Origin: Muraenolepis orangiensis
Lineage: Eukaryota > Chordata > Actinopteri > Gadiformes > Muraenolepididae
DNA: 64,000 nt
Direction: 5' to 3'
Assembly (NCBI GenBank): GCA_027704905.1
Contig: CM051015.1
Span: forward strand, 14,975,692-15,039,691
Shown: in pieces, positions 14,462-57,712 of the stretch
Position numbering within the stretch: the stretch's first letter is position 1
Layout: every line of letters starts with the position of its first letter
Translations under genes and position numbers: made by a program
Notes under the pieces: model-generated
The model's database searches: none
What the model was told of the DNA's origin: nothing
What the model saw: only the letters and a program-made list of their open reading frames with translations

Positions 14462-14700
14462 CAGTAGCTTATAGGTGGAGCGGTCACCTCACAACCCGGA
14501 GTTGCTGGTTCGATCCCCGGTCCATCCTCGCAAACCTTTCGGGTGTCCTTGATCAAGACACCCTAACCCGTACTTGCTCCTGACGTGCTGGCTGTCACCT
14601 TGCATGGCGGCGCCGCCGTCTGTGATGAATGGGTGTAATGAATGGGTTAATGTGGGCATGACTTGTAAAGCGCTTTTTATTAAAACGCTGATAAAAAAGG
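14462..14700 (+). mobile_element. tRNA-headed SINE
   Basis: Degenerate A box (TAGCTTATAGGTGGAGC) and an intact B box (GGTTCGATCCCC) followed by a body with GACGTGCTGGCTGTCACCTT and tail CTTGTAAAGCGCTTTTTATT. Same family as 29214-29430 and 61381-61612. Confidence 0.8.
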
Positions 14701-14896
14701 CAGTCCACACACCACACACACACACACCGTTTTGAAAAGTGTCCTACGCCTTTGGTATGTGTGCTTTCCTCTGGGAGTAGTGACCCTCCATACCCCACAG
14801 AAATGTTACCCTTTTACCTTTTGGGAAAAGTGACAATATACTGAAAAGAAAAATGTCTGGTTTCCTCCGCCATCGAAGATGCAGGAGGTGATGTTT

Positions 14897-15047
14897 TTGC
14901 CCCTTTGTTTTTGTTTCTTTGTCTGTTTGTTTCTTTGTCTGTTTGTTTCTTTGTCTGTTTGTCTGTTTGTTTCTTTGTTTCTTTGTATGTCTTTCTGTTT
15001 GTTTGTCTGTTTGTCTGTTTGTCTGTTTGTTTCTTTATCTGTTTGCA
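14897..15047. repeat. (TTTGTCTG/TTTCTTTG)n repeat
   Basis: Degenerate octamer array such as TTTGTCTGTTTGTTTCTTTG. Confidence 0.9.
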
Positions 15048-15296
15048 ACATAACAAAAAAAATCTGTATGCAATTCGACAAAACTTGGTGGTTTGATTAT
15101 TTATGGGCAAAGGGACAGTTGATTCCAATTTGGTGCTGATCCGGATATACTATGGATATAACTGGTCTTAAAATAAAAAATAAAAATGACTTCAGATTTA
15201 ATTGACCATTGGTCAAGCAGTAGTTCAGCTGTATCTGTTGCAAACCTTTTACACAATGTCTGAAAAGATAAATAGCCTTTTGTTCATATATGTTAA

Positions 15297-15985
15297 GGCT
15301 CTGTCACACCTTGACGGTTTAGCCAGCGTATGCCCAAAGTATCTAAATTTCTCTGAAACCCTGGCATACGTCAATTAAGTATAAATTAAGAGCACGTTGA
15401 AGCACACTGGTATACGTCATAGTACGGAAACATTTCTCGACGTATGAGCCATACGCTGGCATACGCGGGCCATAAATTGTAGGTAAGTTATGTGATCGTT
15501 GACACACGTTCACACACGTTACTTGTAAGTTACTCATAAGTCGAAATACGTCAAGATATTGTCTAGCTTACCCAAAACGTATTTCTAACCTATGAGTAAC
15601 GTGCTTTTAATGTATGTGTAACTTATCTCAAACGCATATTGACGTATGTAGACAAATTTGACATGTTCCGGACAACCACAGAACTTACTGAACATGTTTC
15701 TTACTTACAGCTACCGTATAATGGCGTATTGGCAGCGTTCCTCAAAGTTTTCTTTGGCATATTGATACTGTGATGTTGATAGATACTGCGATGGTGCGAC
15801 GGTGATGTTGATACTGCGATGTCTAGTGATTTTGATTGGCCCTCGATGGCCCTCGATGATTTAAATCATCGAGGGCCAGTCTTTTTATCGGCTACGACAC
15901 GTGATCTTTGGCGATACGCTTGGGCATAAGTTGTGAATGCCGGCAACACGCTAAGCATTCGTTGGTATAAGTTATCGAATGTTCT
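15297..15985. mobile_element. Probable non-autonomous DNA element
   Basis: Starts near CTGTCACACCTTGACGG, contains several variants of CGTATG(CC) in both orientations (CAGCGTATGCCCAAAG; GATACGCTTGGGCATAAG) and a perfect 32-bp palindrome. Ends and target duplication are not clear. Confidence 0.45.
15847..15878. repeat. Perfect 32-bp palindrome
   Basis: Half-site TGGCCCTCGATGATTT is followed with no spacer by its exact reverse complement. Confidence 0.9.
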
Positions 15986-17930
15986 CTATATAAATTACTA
16001 ATACGTTATGTATACCTTTACTCATCATTACATTGCCATCATTAAGTGATTTTTAAAACTTGAATGACTTACATTTTTCATAGAAAGGTGAATTGAAGGA
16101 AGGCATGGCAACAAGAACCAACCTGTGATTGAGTGACACTTCACACTATTACATTTTCCATCACTCTTTGAAATAAATAACAGCTATATATATTCACAAT
16201 CTACATCTACATATCATCCATATGCATTAAACCCAAGCCTCTGTGCTTTCAGTTAGGACCAAATCTTCCCTCCTTTTAACCCTAACCTTCTGCTTCTCCC
16301 TCACAGTCACGGTTATCAACAAGTTCTGTTTATTACAATTATTTTGCACGGCACACCCTACAAAATAGAAAAATAGAAAGTAACTTTTACTTTGAGTAAT
16401 TTATTAAGCAGGTACTTTTTACTTGAGTCATTTTTTATGGAAGTAATTGTACTTTTCCTTAAGTATTTCCAGTACTCTCCTTACCACCGCTATACACTCA
16501 TTAGAAAGATACCTTCAACAAAATGTTTGCAAGGATACCTGTTGTGGTCATTTCATTGTTTTGGACTTTCACCAACAAGCTCTGTTCTGGTTCAAAATGT
16601 GGTCCATCCTCAGACCTGGTTCTTCCTCTCTCTCCCATCACTCACAGCCTTTCCTCCCTAAAAGTGTGTGTGTGGTCCCCATGTGATACATAGTTTGAAT
16701 GAACTTATTTTTTTTTTCTTTTCGTTCTCTATCTCTTCTTCTCTATCTTATCTTCAAAATGTTTGTATTGCATTGTTAAACGAATGCAGCCGTGCAGACC
16801 TTTATGCCCTCTTTGGCACTCAAGCTTGCAGGCACACACATGCATGCTCACGTGTGCGCAGACACACACACACACACAGACCAAGTTCAGTATGCAGAAT
16901 CACCACCAGCAGTACTCTTACTATAGGAGATGGGCTGAGTTAAAAAGAGAGCAGCAGTGTTTATTATTCAATAGGTTACAGCCCAGAACATGATTTATAC
17001 ATTACACTTGCATGGCTTCATTATTTAAAGGGACGTGCACAGTGGGGGAGGAGACCCATGCCTGCCTGAATATTATGTTTTTAATGATCACGCAGCCCAG
17101 CCCCTCTCCACATCTCCTTTAATAACCACACACCGCCGTCCGCCCTAACCCCATTAGTCTCCACACAGAGCCCCCTGCAGGTGAACCAAAACACAATGCA
17201 TCAGTGGCACCACACCTTCTTAAAGGCATCGTGTTGTTTTGTAGTGGACTTTAATCTGCTGCTATATATATAACGTCTTGGCTTCCGTAATTTGATATAT
17301 TTCAATGTAAACCTAGGATGTCAGGGTGAGATACAAAATGTTGAAGAAGCCTGCGTATATAATATTCTGAAAGTAGGAGCCTTTTGAGGATGCTCGACCC
17401 ATTAAATATATTTTATTTTCTATGTCTTCTAAATTGTGACTTGACACTTGAATGCTCTCTTTACCACAATCCAACCAATGTGTGATAGTATATTAAGTCC
17501 CTTTGGTTACTTCTGTCTATAGGGAGGAATAGGACATGATGTGGTCTGACCAGCCAGAGCAGGTCCTGGTTAGCCTGAAGCTAGGTGGACACTGTGCCAT
17601 CCTGACTCAGTGTTCACATGTCCTGGGAATTCCTCCGAGGACAGTCCTGTTGACTTGTAGCTCCATGGCTGTCAATCACATTGAATCAATATGTCATGCC
17701 ATTGAATTTAATGTAAAACAATAAGACAATGCACTTAACTGACGGTTAGACCTTGCTGGTTGCTGTAGTTGTAGTAATTATAAAAGGAAAGACTAGGACA
17801 GCATTTAGCATTCAGACATGTTTTAAATCAGTGTGTATTCTGGCCACAATAGGTCATCACATGATGGGTTAATGAAAGGTTACCGCAAAAAGCACAACAA
17901 GTACAACCCAACAGGGAAACAACAACCTTT
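15986..17930. other. Unassigned non-coding stretch
   Basis: No exon, RNA or element recognised. The open frame at 17536-17724 has no similarity I know and no splice context worth reporting. Confidence 0.5.
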
Positions 17931-17941
17931 ACACACACACA

Positions 17942-18597
17942 GTCAAGTCAAGTCAAGTCAAGTCAAGTCAAGTCAAGTTTATTGTCACATCAATGTTATA
18001 CAAGTATAAGCAATGGGTGAAAATCTTATGTGCCATACCCGACGACAGACAGCAGTTATAAAAATAAAAAGTAAAAAGTACAAACTGTATAAAGTTAAAT
18101 ATATAAAAATATAAAAGTGCATATATAAAATGCAATATATTGCATATATGAAGAAAAAGAGCAATATATATATATAAATCAATGTAATAAAATATACATT
18201 GTTATATGCTATACACCCTTGTTCAGCAGCCTGATGGCCTGACTGTGGAAGCTATCTCTAAGTCTATTTGTGCGGCACTTGATACTGAGGTATCGCCTGC
18301 CTGACGGTAAAAGTGAATACAGTTCGTGGCTGAGGTGGGCAATGTCTTTTATGATGCGTTTGGCCTTGGCCACGCAACGATATACTGGGCCGTCCGCACC
18401 ACCCTTTGAAGCGCTCTGCGCTCGAGTGCGGTGCAGTTCCCGTACCAGGCGGTGATACACCCTGTAAGAACACTCTCCATGGTGCCGGTGTAGAATGTTC
18501 TCAGGATGCGGGGGCCCATGCTGAATTTCCTCAGACGCCTGAGGAAATACAGGCGTTGTTGGGCCCTTTTCACCACGTGTGTGGTCTCATGTCTCAT
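17942..18597 (-). mobile_element. Second L2-like LINE 3' fragment
   Basis: Same family as the 10-12 kb LINE. The minus-strand peptide VVKRAQQRLYFLRRLRKFSM is nearly identical, and the 3' end is a longer (AGTCA)n tail at 17942-17978. Relative to the first copy 45 bp (15 codons, GGELPSLLDIYNQPL) are deleted in frame. 5' end truncated near 18597. Confidence 0.85.
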
Positions 18598-18959
18598 AGT
18601 GTAGTCTCATGGTGTAGGATAATAAAACATGCAAAGAAACACAAATGATATTCACTTCTTAAGAAACAAGCTAATGAAGTCTCCTCATTCATCCCATTGG
18701 AGATGAGGCTATCAAGGAAGTGTGTCCGGTACCCTCCCTCTGGATCGTTGAAGGTTAGGAGATATGGGGATCAATTATGAGACAACCATCTCAATAAGGG
18801 ACGGCAATTCAGCGGTGTGATTTCTGTCCACCAATAGGCGTATCTCTACGTCAGTCAAACAAGTAGTAGAGTAGACACTGGCACATATTGAAGAAAATGT
18901 CTAATTGAAGTGCTGTTCTAGTGCTTTTTTTTGTGGATTGAATCAGCAATATCTTCACG

Positions 18960-19386
18960 CAGCTATTCCAAAAGTGGGGTACGTGTACCCCAGGTGTACC
19001 ACAGTTACACTTACGTCACGGGAACGCCAACAAATAATCTGTAACAGCCTCTCTTTGTCCAAAATGAACCCACTTAAAAACACACCGCCCCTACTCTGCT
19101 TCAATTGGTCACTTATATGGTTGTTTGCAAGAACAGAAGATTACATTTCTTCTACTTGAATACTGAAAACTGAAAACTTTTCAGAGAATTCATTCATACT
19201 TTATTTGAGCTGATGTGCATATCACTTGTTTGAAATATGAGAGGGCTTTCTGTAAGGCTGAATAAAGAGCTAAATAGTTAATAACACTGTCTTCATATGT
19301 ACCATCAGGTGAGAGGTAGAGGGGGGACACAGCAGAAGGTTCAATGTTTGAAGGATACTGTATCTTAAAATGTTTGGGCACCACTG
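18960..19386. mobile_element. hAT-like MITE (degenerate)
   Basis: Left end CAGCTATTCCAAAAGTGGGG and right end GTTTGGGCACCACTG resemble hAT ends of the CAGTGGTTCCCAAA type. Flanks TCTTCACG and TCTTAAAG agree at six of eight positions. No coding sequence. Confidence 0.5.
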
Positions 19387-19438
19387 TCTTAAAGAATAAG
19401 TTAAAATACGTTCACATAGCAGTAATACATGTCACATA

Positions 19439-19561
<123 letters not shown>

Positions 19562-19584
19562 CCCTTTTCTTTTGTCTAAATCTG

Positions 19585-19868
19585 GTGGACTGAATCCTCT
19601 TTATTAGGATGTGACAGTCAGTTCCTCTACATTTAACCCATCCTAGTATTAGGAGCAGTGGGCACCTATTGTATATTTAGTGCCCGAAGAGCAGTGTAGG
19701 GGTACCGCGCCATGCTCAAGGGCACCTCGGCAGTGCCCAGGAGGCGAACTGGCACCTTGTTCCCAAGTACCAGTTCTCACTCCGTACTTGGTCCGTTTAA
19801 AGGATTTGAACCGGCAACCCTCTGCTTCCCAAGCCAAGTCCGAACAGACTGAGCTACTGCCGCCCCGC
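19585..19868 (-). mobile_element. tRNA-headed SINE, minus orientation
   Basis: Head at the right: complement of a tRNA-like A box (GAGCTACTGCCGCC) and B box (GGATTTGAACC). Body with CATTTAACCCATCCTAGTAT AGGAGCAGTGGG is shared with 23160-23416. Confidence 0.75.
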
Positions 19869-20406
19869 CCCCCTTGTGTTTGCTTTATGAACAAATATTA
19901 CATTCTCCACTTCACATCAGTGTGTTTGTGTCAGAGGGAACGGCCGCCAGTCTCTGTCCAGAACCACAGATCTGGACAATCAACCAATCAATACGAGGGT
20001 AACAACTGTGTAGCCGTGGCAGTAATCGCACTACAACCTCCTGTTTACATCCTCAGAGTCACCAATCAGTGATCAGATAAGATGAAGCAGGCTTTGAAAT
20101 AAAAGTATTTTCCTTCCCTCTCCTTCCCCTCCTTTGGCATTTGTCACTGAGTGTCTTCATCTGGGGAAGGGGTGGGGGGGAGGTGGGGGGAATGCCCTGG
20201 CGGGGGGTTTATCGGCACTTCCTGTCCGATGAGATGGAAGAAACGTCCCTGATGAGACTGGCAGAGGTTAGGGAGAAGGAGACATGGTGTCAGACCTGCT
20301 GACCATCACAGCCACACATAAAGTATTGATCAAACTATTTATGAATCCCACAGAGCAGTGACAGCAGTGAAGCCAGGGAAAGGACCATTTCATTTCATGT
20401 CTTGGA

Positions 20407-20461
20407 CGGCGAGGAATTATTATTATTATTTATTATTATGTTTATATTATGTAGTATATAA

Positions 20462-20533
<72 letters not shown>
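20407..20533. repeat. (ATT)n microsatellite
   Basis: ATT array of about 24 units from 20461, with degenerate units before it. Confidence 0.97.
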
Positions 20534-20624
20534 GTGATTATCAACTGTTCTTTGTCAGGGGCTTAATTGGCTGAGACAGGCCCACCTTTTATGACGGCTG
20601 TTTCTGAGGAATAGCTTTGAAAAC

Positions 20625-20626
20625 AG

Positions 20627-20694
<68 letters not shown>

Positions 20695-20720
20695 AAGGGA
20701 GACACCACACACACTCAGTC

Positions 20721-20790
<70 letters not shown>

Positions 20791-20818
20791 TCTCTCTCAC
20801 ACACACACACACACACAT

Positions 20819-20876
<58 letters not shown>

Positions 20877-20904
20877 TCTCTCTCTCACACACACACACAC
20901 ACAT

Positions 20905-20990
<86 letters not shown>

Positions 20991-20998
20991 CCACACAC
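20625..20998. repeat. (CA)n/(CT)n compound microsatellite
   Basis: CA arrays broken by repeated ATTCTCTCTC islands, suggesting higher-order duplication. Confidence 0.97.
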
Positions 20999-21490
20999 TT
21001 GTGTGTGATGTGGAATGATGTCTAGCAGATGTGCATGATGTGCAGATGTTTTTTTGTCGTTAGCATATCCAGATGGTTGACTCTAAGTACAGGATAGGAC
21101 GTTTACTTACTGTAAACGTGGACGTTTGCTGATTACTTTGCTAAGTTTCCCCGCATTTTAAATGAATTGGCTTCTTTCTCAAGCCGCTAAGATGAAGTTT
21201 TAAATGTGTCATGAGGAGGCCAACTCAAGGTCTCTGGACAAAAGGAGCCAGCCTGTATGGTCTATTTTCGTCAGTCGCCATATTGTTTGGTGTTTGGAAC
21301 AATTTTCACATTGGCATCTTCTTTTGTGATCTGCTAATTAGTATCTGACACCCGTATTGGCGAAGGCTATTGTTAGCTGCTGCTAGCTTCGGTATTCAGT
21401 GTGTGTGTCACACTGTGTATACATTTTCCATCCATCAGCATCCATGTCGTTGTATTTTGGTATTTTGCTATACATATTTGCTCGGTGTTT
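20999..21490. other. Unassigned non-coding stretch
   Basis: No feature recognised. Confidence 0.5.
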
Positions 21491-21497
21491 GCTATTG

Positions 21498-21661
21498 TAG
21501 GTGTTTGTTTGTGTGTGTTTGTGTGTGTGTATGTGTGTGTTTGTGTGTGTGTGTGTGTGGTTGTGTTTGCGTCTTATGACAGCCTTATCAATACAAACTC
21601 TGCCATGTCTCCCTCGCTGGTTGACATTTGTGTGTCTGTGCGTGTGTGTTTGTGAGTCTGC

Positions 21662-21702
<41 letters not shown>

Positions 21703-21790
21703 TGTGTCTGCGTGTGTGTGTTTGTGTGTGTTTGTGTGTGTGTGTGTGTGTGCGTGTGTGTGTGGGGGGGGGGGGGGGGGGGGGGGGGGG
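21498..21790. repeat. TG-rich repeat ending in a 27-nt G run
   Basis: Two TG arrays (21500-21560, 21630-21763) and a G homopolymer at 21764-21790. Confidence 0.95.
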
Positions 21791-22077
21791 CGGCTTTAAC
21801 TGCACAAAGGATGTTTTTCCCGCCTTGTCGGACGCAGCAGACGTGTCTCTCATCACGAGAGAACAATGTGAACAATCTGTTCTCTTCCATCCTACTGAAG
21901 TGTTGCTCGGGATGACAAACAGGCCGCTGTACCGTAGTCAGCGAGGCCTGTTTGGTTCAGACTGACGTCTTTGTACAGTTGTTATGTCGGGGAACAATGA
22001 GCCGATGAGTTGTGGGTGCGACTCCTTTGTCATGTTGAACCATGGGACGGCCGCTGCAGATCAAAGTACATCGTTTG

Positions 22078-22276
22078 TAACTCCTTCATGGCATACTATT
22101 GAGTAATTCCTTGAGACTGTTTGCGAGATATGTTTGAACATTCGGGTCCCTCATCTTGAAGAACCGTGCACATTTGCATAAACACCTAGTCCAGTGTGAT
22201 TGTAATTTTTATGATCATTTGAGGGGATTGGAATACGTTTTAAGATCACAAATTTGTATTGTCTTTCATATTTCAG
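22078..22276. repeat. Dispersed repeat copy ending at the exon e1 acceptor
   Basis: CATACTATTGAGTAATTCC, GAGATATGTTTGAACATTCG and GCATAAACACCTAGTCCAG recur in the same order at 23107-23530. The copy reaches the 3' splice site of exon e1. Confidence 0.75.
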
Positions 22277-53668
<31,392 letters not shown>

Positions 53669-53787
53669 ACAGGGGTTGGCGGATCAGACCGTCTGCTAAC
53701 GTCTTGTTGGCATCTGGACCAAGTGGACACCAAGAGCAGTCTGTGCTCCAAAATGTGTGCGTTTGGTGGTGTGAGAGAGTGAGAGAG

Positions 53788-53820
<33 letters not shown>

Positions 53821-53964
53821 TGAGACACCACTGTTCTTGTGTGAGTGTGTGTGAGTGTGGTATGTGTATAATTGTGTCAAATAGATCACTGAAGGACACC
53901 CGTTGAATACAACCAACATTTGGCATTGCCAGGACAAAGGAACTCACTCCCCAACTGCCCCACA

Positions 53965-54200
53965 ACACCTCCTCCTCCTCCTCCTCCTCCTCCTCCTCCT
54001 CCTCCTCCTCCTCCACTTACGCCACCACCTCCTCCACAACCTCCTCCTCCACTTACGCCACCACCTCCTCCACAACCTCCTCCTTCACTTACGCCACCAC
54101 CTCCTCCACAACCTCCTCCTTCACTTACTCCACCACCTCCTCCACCACCTCCTCCTTCACTTACTCCACCTACTCCTTTTACTCCTCCTCCTCCTCCTCC
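53965..54200. repeat. (CTC)n-derived tract in the 3'UTR
   Basis: CTC triplets followed by a 39-bp higher-order unit CACTTACGCCACCACCTCCT then CCACAACCTCCTCCT. It gives a proline-rich open frame that has no support as coding. Confidence 0.95.
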
Positions 54201-54376
54201 TTTGGGTGAAGCGGTAGGACGGTCATCATCCCACTGTGTGCTTTGGTTTCTGTTCACCATAAGTGAAACCACAGTTTTTGTTTAAGGATGTATACATTTA
54301 TTTTATATATTTTAGATCCTCCATTCTGTTTTTGTTTTGCGGTCGTGACGACAGTGCCCTTCTCTCTTCCGAGCTT

Positions 54377-54470
54377 CACCCATCCCCAGTCTCACCCATG
54401 CACCGTCACCCCAGAGCCTCACCCATCCCCAGTCTCACCCATGCACCGTCACCCCAGAGCCTCACCCTCG
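54377..54470. repeat. 43-bp tandem duplication
   Basis: CACCCATCCCCAGTCTCACC begins at 54377 and again at 54420; two perfect copies and a fragment. Confidence 0.93.
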
Positions 54471-54622
54471 GCCGACGTCGGCAGGCTTCACCCTCGCGGA
54501 GCTCCTCTTCTGGACCTCAAACCCCAGCGGTTCACCAGCGGTTAATCAGCCGTTCACCAGTGGTTCACCAGCGAGCCTCACCGCGACAAAGTGCACTTCC
54601 TGCCCGCCTCCTTTACCCTCCG

Positions 54623-54628
54623 AATAAA
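54623..54628 (+). promoter_or_regulatory. AATAAA poly(A) signal, candidate 1
   Basis: Canonical hexamer about 955 nt after the stop codon, followed by a T-rich stretch. Confidence 0.45.
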
Positions 54629-54716
54629 TAGCTAGGCTTTATTTGTTTCCTTCAGGTTACACTTAGTAGTGTACGAAAAGCTCTTCTGTGGACGTGTACA
54701 AAGCCTTATAAGGTTC

Positions 54717-54722
54717 AATAAA
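54717..54722 (+). promoter_or_regulatory. AATAAA poly(A) signal, candidate 2
   Basis: Canonical hexamer followed within 60 nt by GTTGTTATTGGCCTGTCTGT, a GT-rich downstream element; a good proximal poly(A) site. Confidence 0.55.
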
Positions 54723-54946
54723 CTGTAAGATTAAGTGCTTGGACAACGTTGTTATTGGCCTGTCTGTGTCAACTCAGGTCCTGGAGTAACACCACCGTAG
54801 TGATTCTGTTAGGAAGGGTCAGACCTATGAATTGGTTGTTGTCCATCTCGGCAGTAAAATAAGTCCATCTTAATATTCTGTAATTTTCCAATCTTGGCGT
54901 TCTTGTAAAATTGAAGTGGGATCCCCTTTTTTATTGAAACTTGTAC

Positions 54947-54952
54947 AATAAA
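54947..54952 (+). promoter_or_regulatory. AATAAA poly(A) signal, candidate 3
   Basis: Hexamer in an A-rich stretch without an obvious GT-rich element after it. Confidence 0.35.
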
Positions 54953-55211
54953 AAAAAGACTTTCAGATGACTAGGAGGTATGAATCCCTTTCTACAACAC
55001 TCCAAATACAAAATGAAAACTAGTTTTGTAGTCTTAAGTTAAGTAATCCTCGACTTTCGACCCCATGATGAAATAAACAACCGGGATCAAAAAAAAAAGC
55101 ATTTTTTTGTTCAGGTGGATATTTTTCACAGCGAAAAACCTAAAGGCGTCTGCATGTCTAGGCGGGACAGCCTGGACAGTGTGTCGCCACCTTTTGTAAA
55201 GTACAACAGTG

Positions 55212-55242
55212 TGTACATACATTGTACATACATGTGTACATA
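55212..55242 (+). promoter_or_regulatory. Triple Pumilio-type sites UGUACAUA
   Basis: Three exact TGTACATA octamers at 55212-55219, 55223-55230 and 55235-55242 match the Pumilio consensus UGUANAUA. They fall in the distal part of the dpp10 3'UTR. Confidence 0.5.
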
Positions 55243-55444
55243 CATCTATTTTTGAGAGAGACCAGCTCATGGCGATGGGCGGGTCGGGACCCGGCGGCCG
55301 TCTTGTACAGTACGTGTTGTGTTCTCCTTCCCCACCGTCCGCTTTCTTCTTAGGGTGGATTTTGTAATGCTTGTTCTTGTTGGTTTTTGGCTGTTTTTAA
55401 ATAGGGGGGGCGGGACAATGGGGGATGGGAGGGGTCACCACCTT

Positions 55445-55506
55445 GGGGGGGGGGGGGGGGGGGGGGGGGGTCACCACCTTGGGGGGGGGGGGGGGGGGGG
55501 GGGGGG
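55445..55506. repeat. Twin 26-nt G runs
   Basis: Two runs of 26 G separated by TCACCACCTT, itself also present before the first run. Confidence 0.95.
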
Positions 55507-55536
55507 TATTGTGATTGTCCTCTCGTGATGATTATG

Positions 55537-55542
55537 AATAAA
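55537..55542 (+). promoter_or_regulatory. AATAAA poly(A) signal, distal candidate
   Basis: Hexamer followed 20-50 nt on by a stretch rich in GT and T (TCTTTGTTTTGTTGTGTTGC). This is the best distal cleavage context. Confidence 0.6.
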
Positions 55543-55565
55543 AGAAAACACCAAAAATGTAAGGG

Positions 55566-56200
55566 TGCGTCTTTGTTTTGTTGTGTTGCAGTGGGGTACC
55601 AGGACAAAGTATTGGATGAATAGATAACTTCAAAAGCGGTTAAATTATTGGATCGTCCCTACAGTATGGTATTATTATGTAGTCAGCATTTGATTGACCT
55701 TTGAACTTTCAACTGATTAATATCCCCCAAAGTTAGAGAACATTAGTATATCTGTCTCTTTATTTTTCACTCATGGTTCATCTCTCTCTTTGGGTGAGTG
55801 AATGTATGGGTGAGATACACATAGGAGAGACCAGTCCTTAACAATCTAACTAAAATGATTTAATAATTAATCCAGCTCCACAAAGTAGTCATTAAATATT
55901 CTTTATCACTTAAAACAGTCGGTTGAGCTTATATCTAAAGATTATCACTACAGATCAGAATGTAGGCAAACCTAACTCAGAATAATTCAGTCAATCATTC
56001 CTTTGTACAAAATAACATTTTAATATGTACAGTGCAGAGGTAAAAGTGACTCAAAGTAATTAATGTCATAACTTAAGAATACCATGCAATGCCTTATCTA
56101 AGAGGACTGTATACGACAACTATATTACTATATACATCTCAAGTGAGTTCCCTGAAGCTGCTTGAGGGTAATATAAGTGACTATGAGTACGGTGGCCTTG
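55566..56200. other. Intergenic, no gene seen
   Basis: Nothing recognised downstream of the dpp10 cleavage region. Confidence 0.5.
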
Positions 56201-56208
56201 AAGAGCAA

Positions 56209-56800
56209 ATCACAACCACAATAGGAAAACAACTCTAAATCAGAAAACACGCACCCAAATAAGAAACCACAGTGACATAAGTCAAAAACACATCCACAAG
56301 TCAAAAACACATCCACAAGTCAAACACACACCCTCAAGTCAAAAACACACCCACAAGTCAAAAACACACCCTCAAGTCAAAAACACACCCACAAGTCAAA
56401 AACACACCCACAAGTCAAAAACACATCCACAAGTCAAAAACACATCCACAAGTCAAAACACATCCACAAGTCAAAAACACCACAGTCAAAACACACCCAA
56501 GTCAAAAACACATCCACAGTCAAAACACACCCAAGTCAAAAACACATCCACAAGTCAAAAACACACCCACAAGTCAAAAACACATCCACAAGTCAAACAC
56601 AAACCCACAAGTCAAAAACACACACACAACCCTTGACACTGATTGGACGCCACTTTAAGATGAACAAAAGTATTTTTTATGTAGTCGCACAAAGACAACG
56701 CCAACGGACAGGTGAATTAAAAATAGTAGAATGTGTTGACATTGTGGCAAAGAAATGGTTGACACCATGCTGTGTAACTTTTGCAGTGGTTGTGGCAAAG
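56209..56800. repeat. Minisatellite-bearing repeat, copy A
   Basis: Begins CAAATCACAACCACAATAGG, includes about 18 copies of the 19-bp unit CCACAAGTCAAAAACACAT (56280-56625), then AAGATGAACAAAAGTATTTT and ACATTGTGGCAAAGAAATGG. Every block recurs reverse-complemented at 61280-62005. Confidence 0.85.
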
Positions 56801-56817
56801 GGCTTGGTTCACGTTGA

Positions 56818-56885
56818 ACCAGGGGCGGACTGGCCCTCGGGCGTACTGGGAGTTTTCCCAGTGGGCCGCTGGGCCGGTAATCAGT
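56818..56885. mobile_element. hAT end fragment
   Basis: CAGGGGCGGACTGGCCCTCG through GTGGGCCGCTGGGCCGG is a recurrent end of fish hAT elements; only this end is present. Confidence 0.45.
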
Positions 56886-56943
56886 ATAACAAACTAACAA
56901 ACTAAAACTGCAGCAGTTGCAGCAGTAGCGTTGTTACCAATTA

Positions 56944-57193
56944 CATTAGATTAGATTCAAATGGATTGTCATTGCACAGCACAAGTAAAGCGAAAATAAG
57001 TTGGCATCTCACCAGAGTGCAAATGTAACAGTAAAGTGCTTGGTCATATATTATGTACAGTGGTTAAATAAGATGTAAAAACAGTCTATTAGGTATAAAA
57101 GGTATAAAAACAGATAGATATAAAATTACGTATAAAGTAGGTATGAGATATGTGCATATATATATATACAGGTATATATATCTATATATATAG
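56944..57193 (-). mobile_element. Non-LTR 3' tail, minus, split by the hAT
   Basis: Reversed copy of the 31640-31932 tail. It continues after the hAT at 59035-59330 (GCAGGGGTATGCAGTTATAT and similar), so the hAT landed in it. Confidence 0.65.
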
Positions 57194-57712
57194 CAGTGGT
57201 GAAGCGTCAGGGCCTTCAAGGTATTCAGAGAAGACCCTGGAACTCTCAGATGAAACCAAAGAATCGAATTAATTGTATTAATAAAATGTAATACAATTTA
57301 ATAACATTTAATAAAATTTAAATAAAATGAATAAATGAGAATCGTATCTGTGTTATAATACAGTGTTACGTTGATTTGTTTGTCTTTCTCGGTCCATGCA
57401 CGACGCATTTGAGTGGTTTTGTGTTGGAAAAACAATGCAACCAATCAGATATTTTTCTGGGTTGCTGGGAAGAATATCCAACGTAAATCAACCAAAGTAT
57501 TCCCGCTGACATTGGCCCTTAGACGGAATGATAGCGTACGTTTGGATTGACAATTTGATCAACCAATCATATCGTGATTTGTAGCCAATGGGCGTATTCT
57601 TTCAGATTTCCCCGGCAGCTCAATATGGAGCTAGAGGGTGCAAGGTGGTGGCTGGCGCGAGAGTGGATCTAGCGTAGTGTTACGTTTTCTACGTTGTTTT
57701 TTTTACGCCAAA

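Larger units (their letters stand above)
53669..55565 (+). other. dpp10: dpp10 3'UTR (maximum extent)
   Basis: Non-coding sequence after the stop with a short TG array (53790-53821), a long (CTC)n tract (53965-54200), a 43-bp tandem pair (54377-54462), two 26-nt G runs (55445-55470, 55481-55506) and four AATAAA signals. The last signal (55537) is followed by a GT/T-rich stretch that fits a cleavage site near 55560. The true end is inferred. Confidence 0.7.

Noticed and set aside
17536..17724. 62-codon open frame as an upstream dpp10 exon
   Set aside because: No similarity to the expected DPP10 sequence before the propeller, and no convincing donor.
53920..54285. Proline-rich 121-codon frame
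   Set aside because: (CTC)n tract in the dpp10 3'UTR; no initiation context or homology.
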